This document shows positions 1 to 8,344 of a DNA stretch of 64,000 bases, piece after piece. Made by a program: the position numbers and the translations under genes. The notes under the pieces were generated by a model. That model was not told where the DNA came from. It saw nothing but the letters and a program-made list of their open reading frames with translations, and did no database searches. This DNA is from Clostridia bacterium (GTDB lineage: Bacteria > Bacillota > Clostridia > Oscillospirales > Acutalibacteraceae), in contig JAFYVN010000006.1 of the NCBI GenBank assembly GCA_017549105.1, forward strand, positions 1 to 64,000, in the 5' to 3' direction. Positions within the stretch are counted from its first letter, which is position 1, and each line of letters starts with the position of its first letter.

Positions 1-2489
1 CCTTCGGGTGCGGCATTTGCGGTGAGAGTGATTGTTTCACCCGCTTCAGCCTCACCCTTTGAAGCTGTACCGTTTGTTACGGTGATTGTGTAAGTTGTCG
101 GTGCGGGAGGAACAACAGGTTTATCTTTATATGTTGCATTTGCAGTCACATTTGCGGTAGGCATTGCAAACGTGGTTGTTGCTTTTGTTGCATCGGCAAC
201 AGTTGCGCCTGTTACAACCCACTTATCAAACACTTTGCCTTCGGGCGCGGCATTTGCGGTGAGAGTTATTGTTTCGCCTGCCTCAGCTTCTGTCTTTGAA
301 GCTGTTCCGTTTGTTACGGTGATTGTATAAGTTGCCGGTACGGGAGGAGTAACGGGTTTATCCTTATAAACTGCCTTTACGGTTACATTTGCAGCAGGCA
401 TATAGAAATATGTTGAAACTTCACCCGAATTAAGTGTTGCACCGCTGATTTCCCACTTATCAAATTCCTTGCCTTCGGGTGCGGCATTTGCGGTAACGGT
501 TATTTTTTCACCCGCTCCGGCTTTTGTTGCTGATGCAGTTGCATTTTCGACAGTTACTGTATATTCATACACAGGTTCACCGATTTTAACATAGTCTGCA
601 CCAAAATAAAAACCATCTATTGCGTTGCTGCCGTCAGATTTATCAGAGGACAAAACTTTCAGAGCAGGATCAATTATAACATCGCCGTCAGCTGAAACAA
701 TAGCGAAATTTGATAAATCGTCTCCCGTATCGGCTGAAACAACAGTCATCGCACAGTCGGAAATAACAATATCATCATAAGCAGCAAGACCGTATTCGTT
801 TGAAACGATTTTATATGTACCGCCTTCTATCGTTAATCCGGAATCTGAAAAAATACAATCACCGGAACTTGTTTTAATATCAGCCACGCAATTTTTAATT
901 GTTATATCATTGTAAGCCACGATTCCATCTTCCACAGCATCTATTGATATAACGCACTCTGTCAGTTCTATAGTCGAATCCGAATAGATCGATGCATATT
1001 CTTTTGCTTTAAGATTGAAGTTTGCATTCTTTGCAATAAATTCGGTTGAATAAATTGCATCGTCAACAACATCAATATTGTAATTGCCACCGTTAAATTC
1101 AAGTTCATATGCACTTATTCCTTCATCAACACCTGTTACGGTCAATGAAGCAAATGAATCGCCCGTAATTTCACACTCTCTTGAAAGATAGATTGCAACA
1201 TCGTATCTTTCATCAACATTGTTCATTGTGATTTTGTTTTCGCCCTTGAGAACGATGTCAATTTTCTCATCCGAAAAAACAACGTAGGCAGAAGGTGTAT
1301 ATAAAAAGCGCTCATTGAACTTGCCTTCATTATCAAAATTATCAAGGGTAAGAACATTATCTTTGAGATATGCATAGCCGCCGTCGGGCTTTGTTGACTG
1401 AACGGCAGTTGCACCGTTTGCAAGATAATCGCCATCCTGCATCTTAACACCTGAAACAATGATTTCCGAATCCCTGTAAACGGCTTTAACTGTTACATCA
1501 CATGAAGGCATTGTGAACGGTGCATCCATGATAAACTGAGAGTGATCAAAATTTCTGATACCTGTGTACTCCCAATGGTCAAACACCTTGCCGGCGGGTG
1601 CAGGGTCAGCTTCAAGCCAGATAACAGAGCGAGGAGTTGCGGTTGTTACGGTAGAATCGTTATATAACGCTTTGCCGTTTTCAACCGTTACGGAGTAGAT
1701 CTTTGATGTGTCGTAAATATAATAACCCTGCTCGGCGATAACTTCGGTGCGTGATTCGTTAATCTCGTAATCTTCAATATCGCCCTGGCTGTTGATTGTC
1801 ACACTGGGTTCATCAGCAAGATAATAACCGGGATGCACGGTATATTTAATCTTTACGAAATATTCTTTATTCTCTTCAAAAACGGTGGGTACAGCATCGG
1901 TGCCCTCTTCTCTCCACGAAAGCACTTCGCAAGTATATCCCTCATCTTCACTTGCATCAAGAAATCCTCCGCTTATTGTTGCACCGCAATAAGGTAAATC
2001 GACACCCGAGCTGAGATAATATATCTCTTTCATTTCAATCACGTCGAAAAAGAAAACAACCTCGGCATTTTCTTCATCGGGGTATGATTCAACGTGACCG
2101 TCAACATAGCCGGCGGAAGTTTTAAGAGTGAACCATGCATCCTCTATAGGATATCCGACCTCGGTAAAAAGGTTAATATAAAGGCAATATGCCTTGCCCT
2201 CTTCAAAGGTTGATTTGTCATAGGGACTGTAATCTGCTTTGTCTTCCGAATAAGAATCAGCCGAAAACCAGTAAGCCTCTATGCTTTCAACATATCCTTT
2301 CTTATCCGTTTCTCCGTTAACGCTGTATGACACGGGAGTGAACACACTGCCACCGACGGCAGGTGAAGATTCGTTATACAAAACGATTCCCGTTACAGCT
2401 TCATCAGCTGCAAAAGCACTGAACGGTGCAATTGCCGCAACCATAAGAACGCATAGAAAAACTGCCAATGATTTTTTGAGTGATTTCAT
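1..2489 (-). CDS. Large secreted surface protein with InlB-type repeats, C-terminus cut by window edge
   Basis: Partial gene: 829 codons are visible and the frame runs open through base 1. The start is an ATG at 2489 preceded by an AAGGGG ribosome site. Residues 1-28 form a clear signal peptide (MKSLKKSLAVFLCVLMVAA, ending near AFA). Residues from about 400 to 640 show short alternating strands (such as LTIEGGTYKI and DIVISDCAMTV) that resemble the beta-helix-like carbohydrate-binding/adhesin repeats of Clostridia. After that, repeats of about 79 residues of the InlB B-repeat type follow (TITVTNGTAS, GETITLTANAAPEGK, FDKWVVTGATV, ATYKDKP), separated by Pro-rich linkers. The same repeat occurs in the next gene at near-identical DNA level, so the two are tandem paralogues. 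Likely an exported adhesin or matrix protein; no enzymatic motif was seen. The exact role is unknown. Confidence 0.8.
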   Translation of the reverse strand, partial: MKSLKKSLAVFLCVLMVAAIAPFSAFAADEAVTGIVLYNESSPAVGGSVFTPVSYSVNGETDKKGYVESIEAYWFSADSYSEDKADYSPYDKSTFEEGKAYCLYINLFTEVGYPIEDAWFTLKTSAGYVDGHVESYPDEENAEVVFFFDVIEMKEIYYLSSGVDLPYCGATISGGFLDASEDEGYTCEVLSWREEGTDAVPTVFEENKEYFVKIKYTVHPGYYLADEPSVTINSQGDIEDYEINESRTEVIAEQGYYIYDTSKIYSVTVENGKALYNDSTVTTATPRSVIWLEADPAPAGKVFDHWEYTGIRNFDHSQFIMDAPFTMPSCDVTVKAVYRDSEIIVSGVKMQDGDYLANGATAVQSTKPDGGYAYLKDNVLTLDNFDNEGKFNERFLYTPSAYVVFSDEKIDIVLKGENKITMNNVDERYDVAIYLSRECEITGDSFASLTVTGVDEGISAYELEFNGGNYNIDVVDDAIYSTEFIAKNANFNLKAKEYASIYSDSTIELTECVISIDAVEDGIVAYNDITIKNCVADIKTSSGDCIFSDSGLTIEGGTYKIVSNEYGLAAYDDIVISDCAMTVVSADTGDDLSNFAIVSADGDVIIDPALKVLSSDKSDGSNAIDGFYFGADYVKIGEPVYEYTVTVENATASATKAGAGEKITVTANAAPEGKEFDKWEISGATLNSGEVSTYFYMPAANVTVKAVYKDKPVTPPVPATYTITVTNGTASKTEAEAGETITLTANAAPEGKVFDKWVVTGATVADATKATTTFAMPTANVTANATYKDKPVVPPAPTTYTITVTNGTASKGEAEAGETITLTANAAPE

Positions 2490-2535
2490 AAAAATATCCC
2501 CTTTCAATAATATTACATGATAAACATATCATATA

Positions 2536-2565
2536 TTTTCGGTTTACACATTGTACTTTAGTGCA
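2536..2565 (-). promoter_or_regulatory. Conserved upstream element, copy 1
   Basis: This 30-nt sequence lies about 50 nt upstream of the first surface-protein gene and matches 6521-6550 at 29 of 30 positions. On the minus strand it contains TGCAC...GTGTA flanking AAAGTACAAT. The identical placement in front of two paralogous secreted-protein genes suggests a promoter or regulator site. I cannot identify the factor. Confidence 0.4.
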
Positions 2566-2599
2566 AAAATTAAACTTTTTTGAAATATTTTATCTTTTT

Positions 2600-2632
2600 A
2601 TATATAAAAAGACGGCAGATTGCTCTGCCGCC
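2600..2632 (-). terminator. Intrinsic terminator of the 1263-residue surface protein gene
   Basis: The stem CGGCAGA/TCTGCCG (2613-2619 and 2624-2630) has a 4-nt loop and is followed on the minus strand by TCTTTTTAT. It sits just after the stop codon of the 2649-6440 gene. Confidence 0.75.
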
Positions 2633-2648
2633 TTATGATAATTAATTT

Positions 2649-5600
2649 TTAATGTTTTGCTCCGCAAGCTTCGCAAACAAGATTATTACCAAAGAGCTTC
2701 TGGAAGAAGAGAATAATCTTATAGAAGAAGCCTACTATTCCACCCTTGTGGCAGTTGCACTCACAATCGGTATAAACCGCTTCGGCATTTACTGCACTGT
2801 CACCCATTGTGAACGATGTTTCTTTTGCATTTGCGTCTTCAACAGTTGCACCTTCAACAACCCAATGGCTGAACACTTTGCCGTCAATCTGCTCTGCGGT
2901 AAGATATACGGTTGTGCCTGCTGCCGAATACTCGGAAGAAGTTGTGCCGTTGACTACTGTAACCGGACGGAGTGCAGGTTCTGCAGGAGGTGTAACAGGT
3001 TCATCGGGAGGTGTTACAACCTTATCCTTGTATGTTGCTTTTGCGGTTACATTTGAAGCAGGCATTGTAAACGTGGTTGTTGCTTTTGTTGCATCGGCAA
3101 CAGTTGCGCCTGTTACAACCCATTTATCAAACACCTTGCCTTCGGGTGCGGCATTTGCGGTGAGAGTGATTGTTTCACCTGCTTCAGCCTCAACCTTTGA
3201 AGCTGTACCGTTTGTTACGGTGATTGTGTAAGTTGTCGGTACGGGAGGAACAACGGGTTTATCTTTATATGTTGCATTTGCAGTCACATTTGCGGTAGGC
3301 ATTATAAACGTGGTTGTTGATTTTGTTGCATCGGCAACAGTTGTGCCTGTTACAACCCACTTATCAAACACCTTGCCTTCGGGTGCGGCATTTGCGGTGA
3401 GAGTGATTGTTTCACCCGCTTCAGCCTCACCCTTTGAAGCTGTACCGTTTGTTACGGTGATTTTATACTGTTTATTTGCATAAATGATATCTTTCTTTAT
3501 TTCTCCGCAAACAGAGCAGAAATATTCTGTATATCCGTCTTCGGTATCAGTGGCATCCTTATGAGAAAGCTGTTCAAAAGTATGATTTAAAGCGGCAATA
3601 TCCACTTTCTTTGCGTGGCCGCAGTCGGCACACTTATATTCTGCTGTACCACCTTTTGTGCAAGAATCTATCTTATATGATTCTTCAACGTAATTATGTT
3701 CCTTTACGTTTGAAGCCTCTGTATAGCTTGCGGAGCAGGTGTTGCACTTATAGGTTGCAGTGCCTGCTGATGTGCAGGTTGCTGTGTCTGAAACAAGTCC
3801 GTAGATATGACCTGTTGCAGGAGAATCAACAACCTTTGTTTCTGTGCAGCCTGTTGTTGTGCACTTGTATGTTGCCTTGCCGCCTGCCTTACAGGTTGCG
3901 GTGTCGCTTACAAGAGTCCATGTATGATCTGTTTTCGGGATTGTGACATACTTGTAGCCACAGTTGACTGTGTTGCCGAGAGGGTCAATTTTGCCGCTGT
4001 TTGAACACTTATATTTGAAATAACCTTCGGAATAGCAGGTTGCAGGTTTTTTTGAGTTGACAACCCATTCATGGTTGCCTGTTTCGCCGAAGTAATGACC
4101 GCAGCCGTCGCAGACATAGCCTTCGCCACAGTTGTAGAGTGTGTTTGTAACGCCGTCCAATGTACTTCCCTCAAGATCTTCATAAGAACACGCTTCGTGT
4201 GCACCATATTCCAACTTGTGGTCATTGGGGCAGACATCTTCGGGAGCATGAGTTTCACAAGCCCACCAATGGTGAGTTTCATTGCGTTCAAGATCCATTG
4301 CGTTGCCGTAGTCGCAGCTGTTGTCAAGACCGCAGGTCACGCATACGCTTTCACCTGCTCTGTAACCGTGGACTCCTTTATCGACAGTCTGATTACATCT
4401 GTAGCAATACTTCCAATGGTACATACTATCAGATGACCAGGGATCTGAATATTCTACATAAGTGTGGTTGAGGGCAGCACTGGTTTCTGTATTGACATTA
4501 CCGCACTTGGTACAGATTTCGGTTATTGTGCCATGCCATGTGCAGGTTGCAGTGTTTTTGATTACATTGTAATTGTGAGTTTCACAAGGAGTAACGGCAT
4601 TGATAAGCACTGTGTAGGGTTTAACACCGCAAAGCTTACCATCCTTATCCATAAGCACAAAGGTAACCTTATATGTATATGTGCCGGGAGTTGTGCAATA
4701 GTCCTCAGGATACAAAGTAACATAGCTGTCATCTTCTGCTTCCATATACAACTGCTTGCCGGACGGGTCAAACAAAGTACCTCTGATATTAAGTACATAA
4801 CCCTTGTCGATAAGGTACTGCGGAGGTAACTTTGCTGAATAGAGGAACTTAGTGTATGTTGTTGATGTTTGACCAACAACGGTGAATTCTTCTGTACCTA
4901 TAGCATAATTTACCTCTGCTATTATGTTTTTGCCTGAAAGTCCGGGATTTGCACGATAAAAATCGATTTTGAAAATATCAATGCGAGCATCCTCTGCATA
5001 GTCCTCAAGATAATCCTTTGCAGGGTTGAAGCAAAGCTTTCCGTCCTTGAGGAAAAGAGAATCATTGCTATTCCATGAACCTTCAGGAATATTGAATGTT
5101 GCAATTTTCCAATCCTTGCAAGAGTTATCGAGTTGGTTTCTGATGGGAACACGCAATTTAGAATGCTTTTTAGCATCGAAACTGCCGTTGATAATCCTCA
5201 GTTTTGATGAATTTTCTTCGTCAACAAAATTTCCGACGCCCTCATTGATGAAATCGCCGCCGTTTATTGTAATGTTACCGCTGAGTACGTAATACGGTCC
5301 ACCTTTAAATGAAAGGAATTCATCAAGCTGGGGTCCCGACATGTTTTGGCGATAATATTGTTCAATATTTTCAGAAAATGTATGGCCGATAAATTCGCCG
5401 CCGTTAAAAGTCGCCTGACCACTGCCTTCAGTTTTACAGATATAGCCTGCTGCAATCTGATAAGCATTGCATGCTTCATCGGCAAGATATTGCTCTTTAG
5501 CACCACCGGCATCAAATTTACCGCCGTTTACGGTAAGCTTACCGTGAACATTAAACATATTTCTTTCAGGAACGCTGAAATAGAAAGCTTCATCATGAAC

Positions 5601-6440
5601 CAAAGCAAAAAAGTTTGGCGAAATAAAATGAGCATCGTATTTTATTTCACCTTTGCCACGGGTATCGTCAACTGTAAATTCAGCACCCTCTGAAACGGTG
5701 AAAAGAGTTCTGTATGACCGAAGTGATTCATCCTTGTCGCTTGTTACATCGGAATGGTCAACAACCTTGAGTTTTTTGCCGTTGAGGTTGAGCCACTTTT
5801 TGCCGTTGACGGTAAGCTGAGCCGCTTCGCTCTCTTCTGTTTTTCCGAGACCGATTTCTTTTGTAATATCTTTTCCGAGAGTGATTACATAGTCCTCGCT
5901 CTTGAGAAGCGCAGACTGAAGTTCGTCATAAGTTGTAACTTTATGACCTAACTCGGTAAAAGGAATGTAGAAATATGCCAATGTATAAGGCTGATGATAA
6001 TACAAAACATTGCTTTGGCGAAGTGCAACGCCGCTGCTTGTTCCATATGAAGTATATGTACTGTCACCGGTTTTCAGCGTGAATTTTTCTACATCGACTT
6101 CCTTCTGATCGGAATAGAAAGTCAATACAAGCTCATAACCGCGACCCTTCTCAAATGTGTCGCCTGCGTAGGAAAAGGCACCGAGTGATTTGTAATCCCA
6201 TTCATTGTAGACTTCGGTACAAGACCAATCTACATCCTCCAATTTGAACAGATGGTCAGTATAATCTGCTTTGAAGTTTTTAGGTAACGCTTCACCAACT
6301 TTAAAGATGCTGTCTGTCTTAACGGTAACGTGGTCTACCTTAACCACATCATAATCTTTTGCGACTGCAGAGAGAGGCATAATACAGACCGCCATAATCA
6401 GGCAGAGCAGTATCGCCAAGGTTTTTTTGAGTAATTTCAT
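2649..6440 (-). CDS. 1263-residue secreted protein with Cys-rich repeats, InlB repeats and amphipathic tail
   Basis: The signal peptide is residues 1-27 (MKLLKKTLAILLCLIMAV...AVA), and the ATG has a good AAAGGAG site. Residues about 170-450 are beta-rich with NGGKF/NGGDF repeats, like the paralogue to its left. Residues about 650-1020 hold several repeats of the form H-x-W/Y...TC-x(3)-G-x-x-x-Y-x-C-x-x-C/G, the cysteine-pair repeat common in Clostridial cell-wall proteins. Residues about 1030-1220 hold three InlB B-repeats. The last 38 residues are CECNCHKGG, then GFFYKIILFFQKLFG, then CEACGAKH: an amphipathic helix bracketed by cysteine clusters. No LPxTG motif was seen. It is probably exported and held at the surface by an unknown mechanism. 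It is convergent with nothing; all neighbours run the same way. Confidence 0.85.
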   Translation of the reverse strand: MKLLKKTLAILLCLIMAVCIMPLSAVAKDYDVVKVDHVTVKTDSIFKVGEALPKNFKADYTDHLFKLEDVDWSCTEVYNEWDYKSLGAFSYAGDTFEKGRGYELVLTFYSDQKEVDVEKFTLKTGDSTYTSYGTSSGVALRQSNVLYYHQPYTLAYFYIPFTELGHKVTTYDELQSALLKSEDYVITLGKDITKEIGLGKTEESEAAQLTVNGKKWLNLNGKKLKVVDHSDVTSDKDESLRSYRTLFTVSEGAEFTVDDTRGKGEIKYDAHFISPNFFALVHDEAFYFSVPERNMFNVHGKLTVNGGKFDAGGAKEQYLADEACNAYQIAAGYICKTEGSGQATFNGGEFIGHTFSENIEQYYRQNMSGPQLDEFLSFKGGPYYVLSGNITINGGDFINEGVGNFVDEENSSKLRIINGSFDAKKHSKLRVPIRNQLDNSCKDWKIATFNIPEGSWNSNDSLFLKDGKLCFNPAKDYLEDYAEDARIDIFKIDFYRANPGLSGKNIIAEVNYAIGTEEFTVVGQTSTTYTKFLYSAKLPPQYLIDKGYVLNIRGTLFDPSGKQLYMEAEDDSYVTLYPEDYCTTPGTYTYKVTFVLMDKDGKLCGVKPYTVLINAVTPCETHNYNVIKNTATCTWHGTITEICTKCGNVNTETSAALNHTYVEYSDPWSSDSMYHWKYCYRCNQTVDKGVHGYRAGESVCVTCGLDNSCDYGNAMDLERNETHHWWACETHAPEDVCPNDHKLEYGAHEACSYEDLEGSTLDGVTNTLYNCGEGYVCDGCGHYFGETGNHEWVVNSKKPATCYSEGYFKYKCSNSGKIDPLGNTVNCGYKYVTIPKTDHTWTLVSDTATCKAGGKATYKCTTTGCTETKVVDSPATGHIYGLVSDTATCTSAGTATYKCNTCSASYTEASNVKEHNYVEESYKIDSCTKGGTAEYKCADCGHAKKVDIAALNHTFEQLSHKDATDTEDGYTEYFCSVCGEIKKDIIYANKQYKITVTNGTASKGEAEAGETITLTANAAPEGKVFDKWVVTGTTVADATKSTTTFIMPTANVTANATYKDKPVVPPVPTTYTITVTNGTASKVEAEAGETITLTANAAPEGKVFDKWVVTGATVADATKATTTFTMPASNVTAKATYKDKVVTPPDEPVTPPAEPALRPVTVVNGTTSSEYSAAGTTVYLTAEQIDGKVFSHWVVEGATVEDANAKETSFTMGDSAVNAEAVYTDCECNCHKGGIVGFFYKIILFFQKLFGNNLVCEACGAKH

Positions 6441-6520
6441 AAAAAATCGCTCCTTTCGTGTTGTTCATAATGGGTATACTTTTGTCAGTATACATTCTTA
6501 CATCGTAATTCTATCACCTT

Positions 6521-6550
6521 TTTTCGGTTTGCACATTGTACTTTAGTGCA
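6521..6550 (-). promoter_or_regulatory. Conserved upstream element, copy 2
   Basis: Same 30-nt sequence as 2536-2565 with one difference, here about 80 nt upstream of the ATG at 6440. It is followed downstream on the minus strand by a TATACT that could be a -10 box, but no convincing -35 is seen. Confidence 0.4.
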
Positions 6551-6574
6551 GAAACGGAAGTTTTTTTACAATTA

Positions 6575-6606
6575 TTTTAAAAAAGACGGCAGATTGCTCT
6601 GCCGTC
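6575..6606 (-). terminator. Intrinsic terminator of the HTH/HipA-like operon
   Basis: The stem GACGGCAGA/TCTGCCGTC (6585-6593 and 6598-6606) has a 4-nt loop and is followed on the minus strand by TTTTTT. It lies 15 nt after the kinase stop codon. The core hairpin is the same as the one at 2613-2630. Confidence 0.8.
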
Positions 6607-6621
6607 AAAAATCCTATTATC

Positions 6622-7440
6622 TCAATTTGTTGCTACAAGATATCTGAATTTATTTTTTCTCGCAAGGAGAACGTTTTTTACACGGTTGCGGATTGCTTCA
6701 TCATAGTATTCCTTGCATTCTTCAACAGAATTTATAATATCGTTTTCCGTAAACCCGATTGTAAGCTGAATGCCGTAGAGTTCTTCTGCAGAATCCATCT
6801 GAAGGTCGAAATCTGCATCAAACGGTTTTGCTTTTACTTTTGAAATACAATCATAAATATCCGCATCAATCAGATAGTCGTTTGTATCGGATAAAAGTGA
6901 AAGTCCGAAATCAAAATATGGACAAAAACTGAATTCTTCCGTATCATCATTTCTGATGAATGCGATGTTATTTGTGTGTCTGTCCTCATTGAGGAAAAAC
7001 GCATCGAGTTCATGCATAACCGTCAGATAAGCACCAACGTTTTCAAGATTGGTGTGTTCTTCGATGAAATCAACGGTGAACTTTATTTTGTCTTTCACTT
7101 CGGGATAGTCAAGAAGAGCCTTTGCCAGAGACTGACCTGTATATGCTCTGAAAAGCTTTTCGAGAGTATAAATTGTTTCGTTATCCTTCTTGAAATTCTC
7201 GGAGTAACAGCCGACAAGTTTTTTGCCTTCGTATTCAATGTACGTTGGCTTGTATATTACAAAATTCTGAATATTCGTTTTTGCAAGAAGTTTTGAAATA
7301 ACAATTTCACTCAGACCTTCATATCCCATATGGTCTGCTTTATACCATAAGCCGTCTGCAAGCCATTTAGGCTGATTCCCTTTTGAAGATGAATCCGTAA
7401 TCATCTTCACGGGTTTAGTATTGATTACTTTGTTGTTCAT
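6622..7440 (-). CDS. Small HipA-like protein kinase (toxin-like), 272 residues
   Basis: The kinase fold of the HipA/CtkA group is supported by WYKAD (candidate ATP lysine K34) with EGLSE close after it. Further on are the catalytic loop NEDRHTNN at residues 151-158 (D153, N158) and FDFG at 176-179 as the metal-binding motif. At 272 residues it lacks the N-terminal subdomain of full HipA (about 440 residues), as CtkA-type kinases do. It probably phosphorylates a protein target on Ser/Thr. It starts 3 nt after the stop of the HTH gene, so the two are cotranscribed and probably translationally coupled, in the order regulator then kinase as in toxin-antitoxin modules. Family membership is seen from motifs; toxicity and target are inferred. 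Confidence is good for a HipA-like kinase, low for a specific role. Confidence 0.75.
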   Translation of the reverse strand: MNNKVINTKPVKMITDSSSKGNQPKWLADGLWYKADHMGYEGLSEIVISKLLAKTNIQNFVIYKPTYIEYEGKKLVGCYSENFKKDNETIYTLEKLFRAYTGQSLAKALLDYPEVKDKIKFTVDFIEEHTNLENVGAYLTVMHELDAFFLNEDRHTNNIAFIRNDDTEEFSFCPYFDFGLSLLSDTNDYLIDADIYDCISKVKAKPFDADFDLQMDSAEELYGIQLTIGFTENDIINSVEECKEYYDEAIRNRVKNVLLARKNKFRYLVATN

Positions 7441-7443
7441 AAA

Positions 7444-8004
7444 TCAACACCTGCTTTCATAAACAAAGTTGATATATTGGTTATCCTCTGCCATTCTGCC
7501 CTTGGTAGCCTCAACAATCTGAAGCGGGTCAAAGTGGTCAATGCCGAGATAATTGAGGATATCTTTTTTGTTGCCACGCTCTTCAGGGAAGCATCTTTCT
7601 CGCAGGAAATACTGAAAATCTTCCCACGTCGGATTTTCGATAACACCGAATGCACGGCGGAGAATATCGTTTGTGCGATTAATGATTGAAATTTTTTCGT
7701 TGAGGAAATCAACGTAGATTTCCGTGCAAACTTTCTGACGGAACATATAGTTCATTCGCATTGTGTAATTACCTTTTGGAAATGCGTTAAGATATTTTGA
7801 GATGGTCTGACGGCTGACACCAAAGTGCTCTGCAATTTTCTGAGTGGTTATTCCCTGCTGCTGCATCTCAATTATTTTCTGAATGTCGGTATCGTTCAAG
7901 GCTTTCTTCCGACCTATTTTTTGCTTGCCTGCAATTTTGCGAAGCTCTGCAACATTGTCTGTTCCAAAAAGTTCAATGCAAAGCTTGCGGTAATCCGTTG
8001 CCAT
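7444..8004 (-). CDS. HTH DNA-binding protein with GRMAED-motif C-terminal domain; partner of HipA-like kinase
   Basis: Residues 31-72 (GRKKALNDTDIQKIIEMQQQ onwards through SRQTISKYL) form a resolvase/invertase-type helix-turn-helix, not the Xre type of classical HipB. Residues 84-186 are a separate domain ending in the block LGIDHFDPLQIVEATKGRMA with EDNQYI (residues 153-178). I recognise this as a recurrent C-terminal pattern (YDPxxI...TxGRMxED) of small Clostridial proteins encoded next to HipA-like kinases; it has no function I can name. The ATG has a GAGGTGA ribosome site. A palindrome lies between the promoter and the start, so the protein probably represses its own operon. It may also neutralise the kinase. 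It could instead be a positive regulator; the sequence does not decide. Confidence 0.7.
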   Translation of the reverse strand: MATDYRKLCIELFGTDNVAELRKIAGKQKIGRKKALNDTDIQKIIEMQQQGITTQKIAEHFGVSRQTISKYLNAFPKGNYTMRMNYMFRQKVCTEIYVDFLNEKISIINRTNDILRRAFGVIENPTWEDFQYFLRERCFPEERGNKKDILNYLGIDHFDPLQIVEATKGRMAEDNQYINFVYESRC

Positions 8005-8022
8005 AATCTCACCTCACAATAT

Positions 8023-8048
8023 AGTGTAAACAATTATTTCTTTACACT
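8023..8048. promoter_or_regulatory. Perfect inverted-repeat operator of the HTH/kinase operon
   Basis: AGTGTAAA (8023-8030) and TTTACACT (8041-8048) are perfect 8-bp arms separated by 10 bp. The palindrome covers the expected transcription start just downstream of the -10 box. The position fits autorepression by the HTH protein. Confidence 0.65.
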
Positions 8049-8049
8049 T

Positions 8050-8078
8050 ATTATATTATGAAGCAAACAAATTGTCAA
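8050..8078 (-). promoter_or_regulatory. Sigma-A promoter of the HTH/HipA-like operon
   Basis: On the minus strand TTGACA (8073-8078), a 17-bp spacer and TATAAT (8050-8055): a perfect consensus promoter. Confidence 0.85.
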
Positions 8079-8170
8079 TATACAGATTTGTCAGCTCTTT
8101 TGCAAGTAAGATAATAAGTAAGAACTTCTGAATAAATCAAGAGCTATACAGCTAATCAAATCAGCTGATA

Positions 8171-8235
8171 TATTGTTGCAATCCATTCGGGGTTTATTAA
8201 TGTTAATTTTTTGATTAATTTGAAAGTTTTGAAAC
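8171..8235. repeat. Dispersed 65-nt intergenic repeat, copy 1
   Basis: Aligns without gaps to 13921-13985; I count about five mismatches up to the last few bases. Copy 1 abuts the terminator hairpin of the MFS operon. No reading frame. Most of the 8005-8344 gap consists of this repeat, the operator and promoter of the HTH operon, and that terminator. Confidence 0.65.
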
Positions 8236-8268
8236 AAAAACCGCCTCACAAAAAGTGAAGCGGTTTAT
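8228..8268 (-). terminator. Intrinsic terminator of the glycan/MFS operon
   Basis: On the minus strand AAACCGCTTCAC, a TTTTT loop, GTGAGGCGGTTT and then a T-rich stretch. One mismatch in a stem of about 12 bp. Confidence 0.75.
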
Positions 8269-8344
8269 AATAATGGAAATCAGATTATGCACAGAGTTGA
8301 TTGTGCGGCTTTTCTCATCCGCTTTTCATCGCACTTTGAAAGCT

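Noticed and set aside
2652-3231. Plus-strand open frames opposite the InlB repeats
   Set aside because: They mirror the repetitive minus-strand gene, have no ribosome sites and encode low-complexity Val/Ala/Thr or Cys-rich strings.
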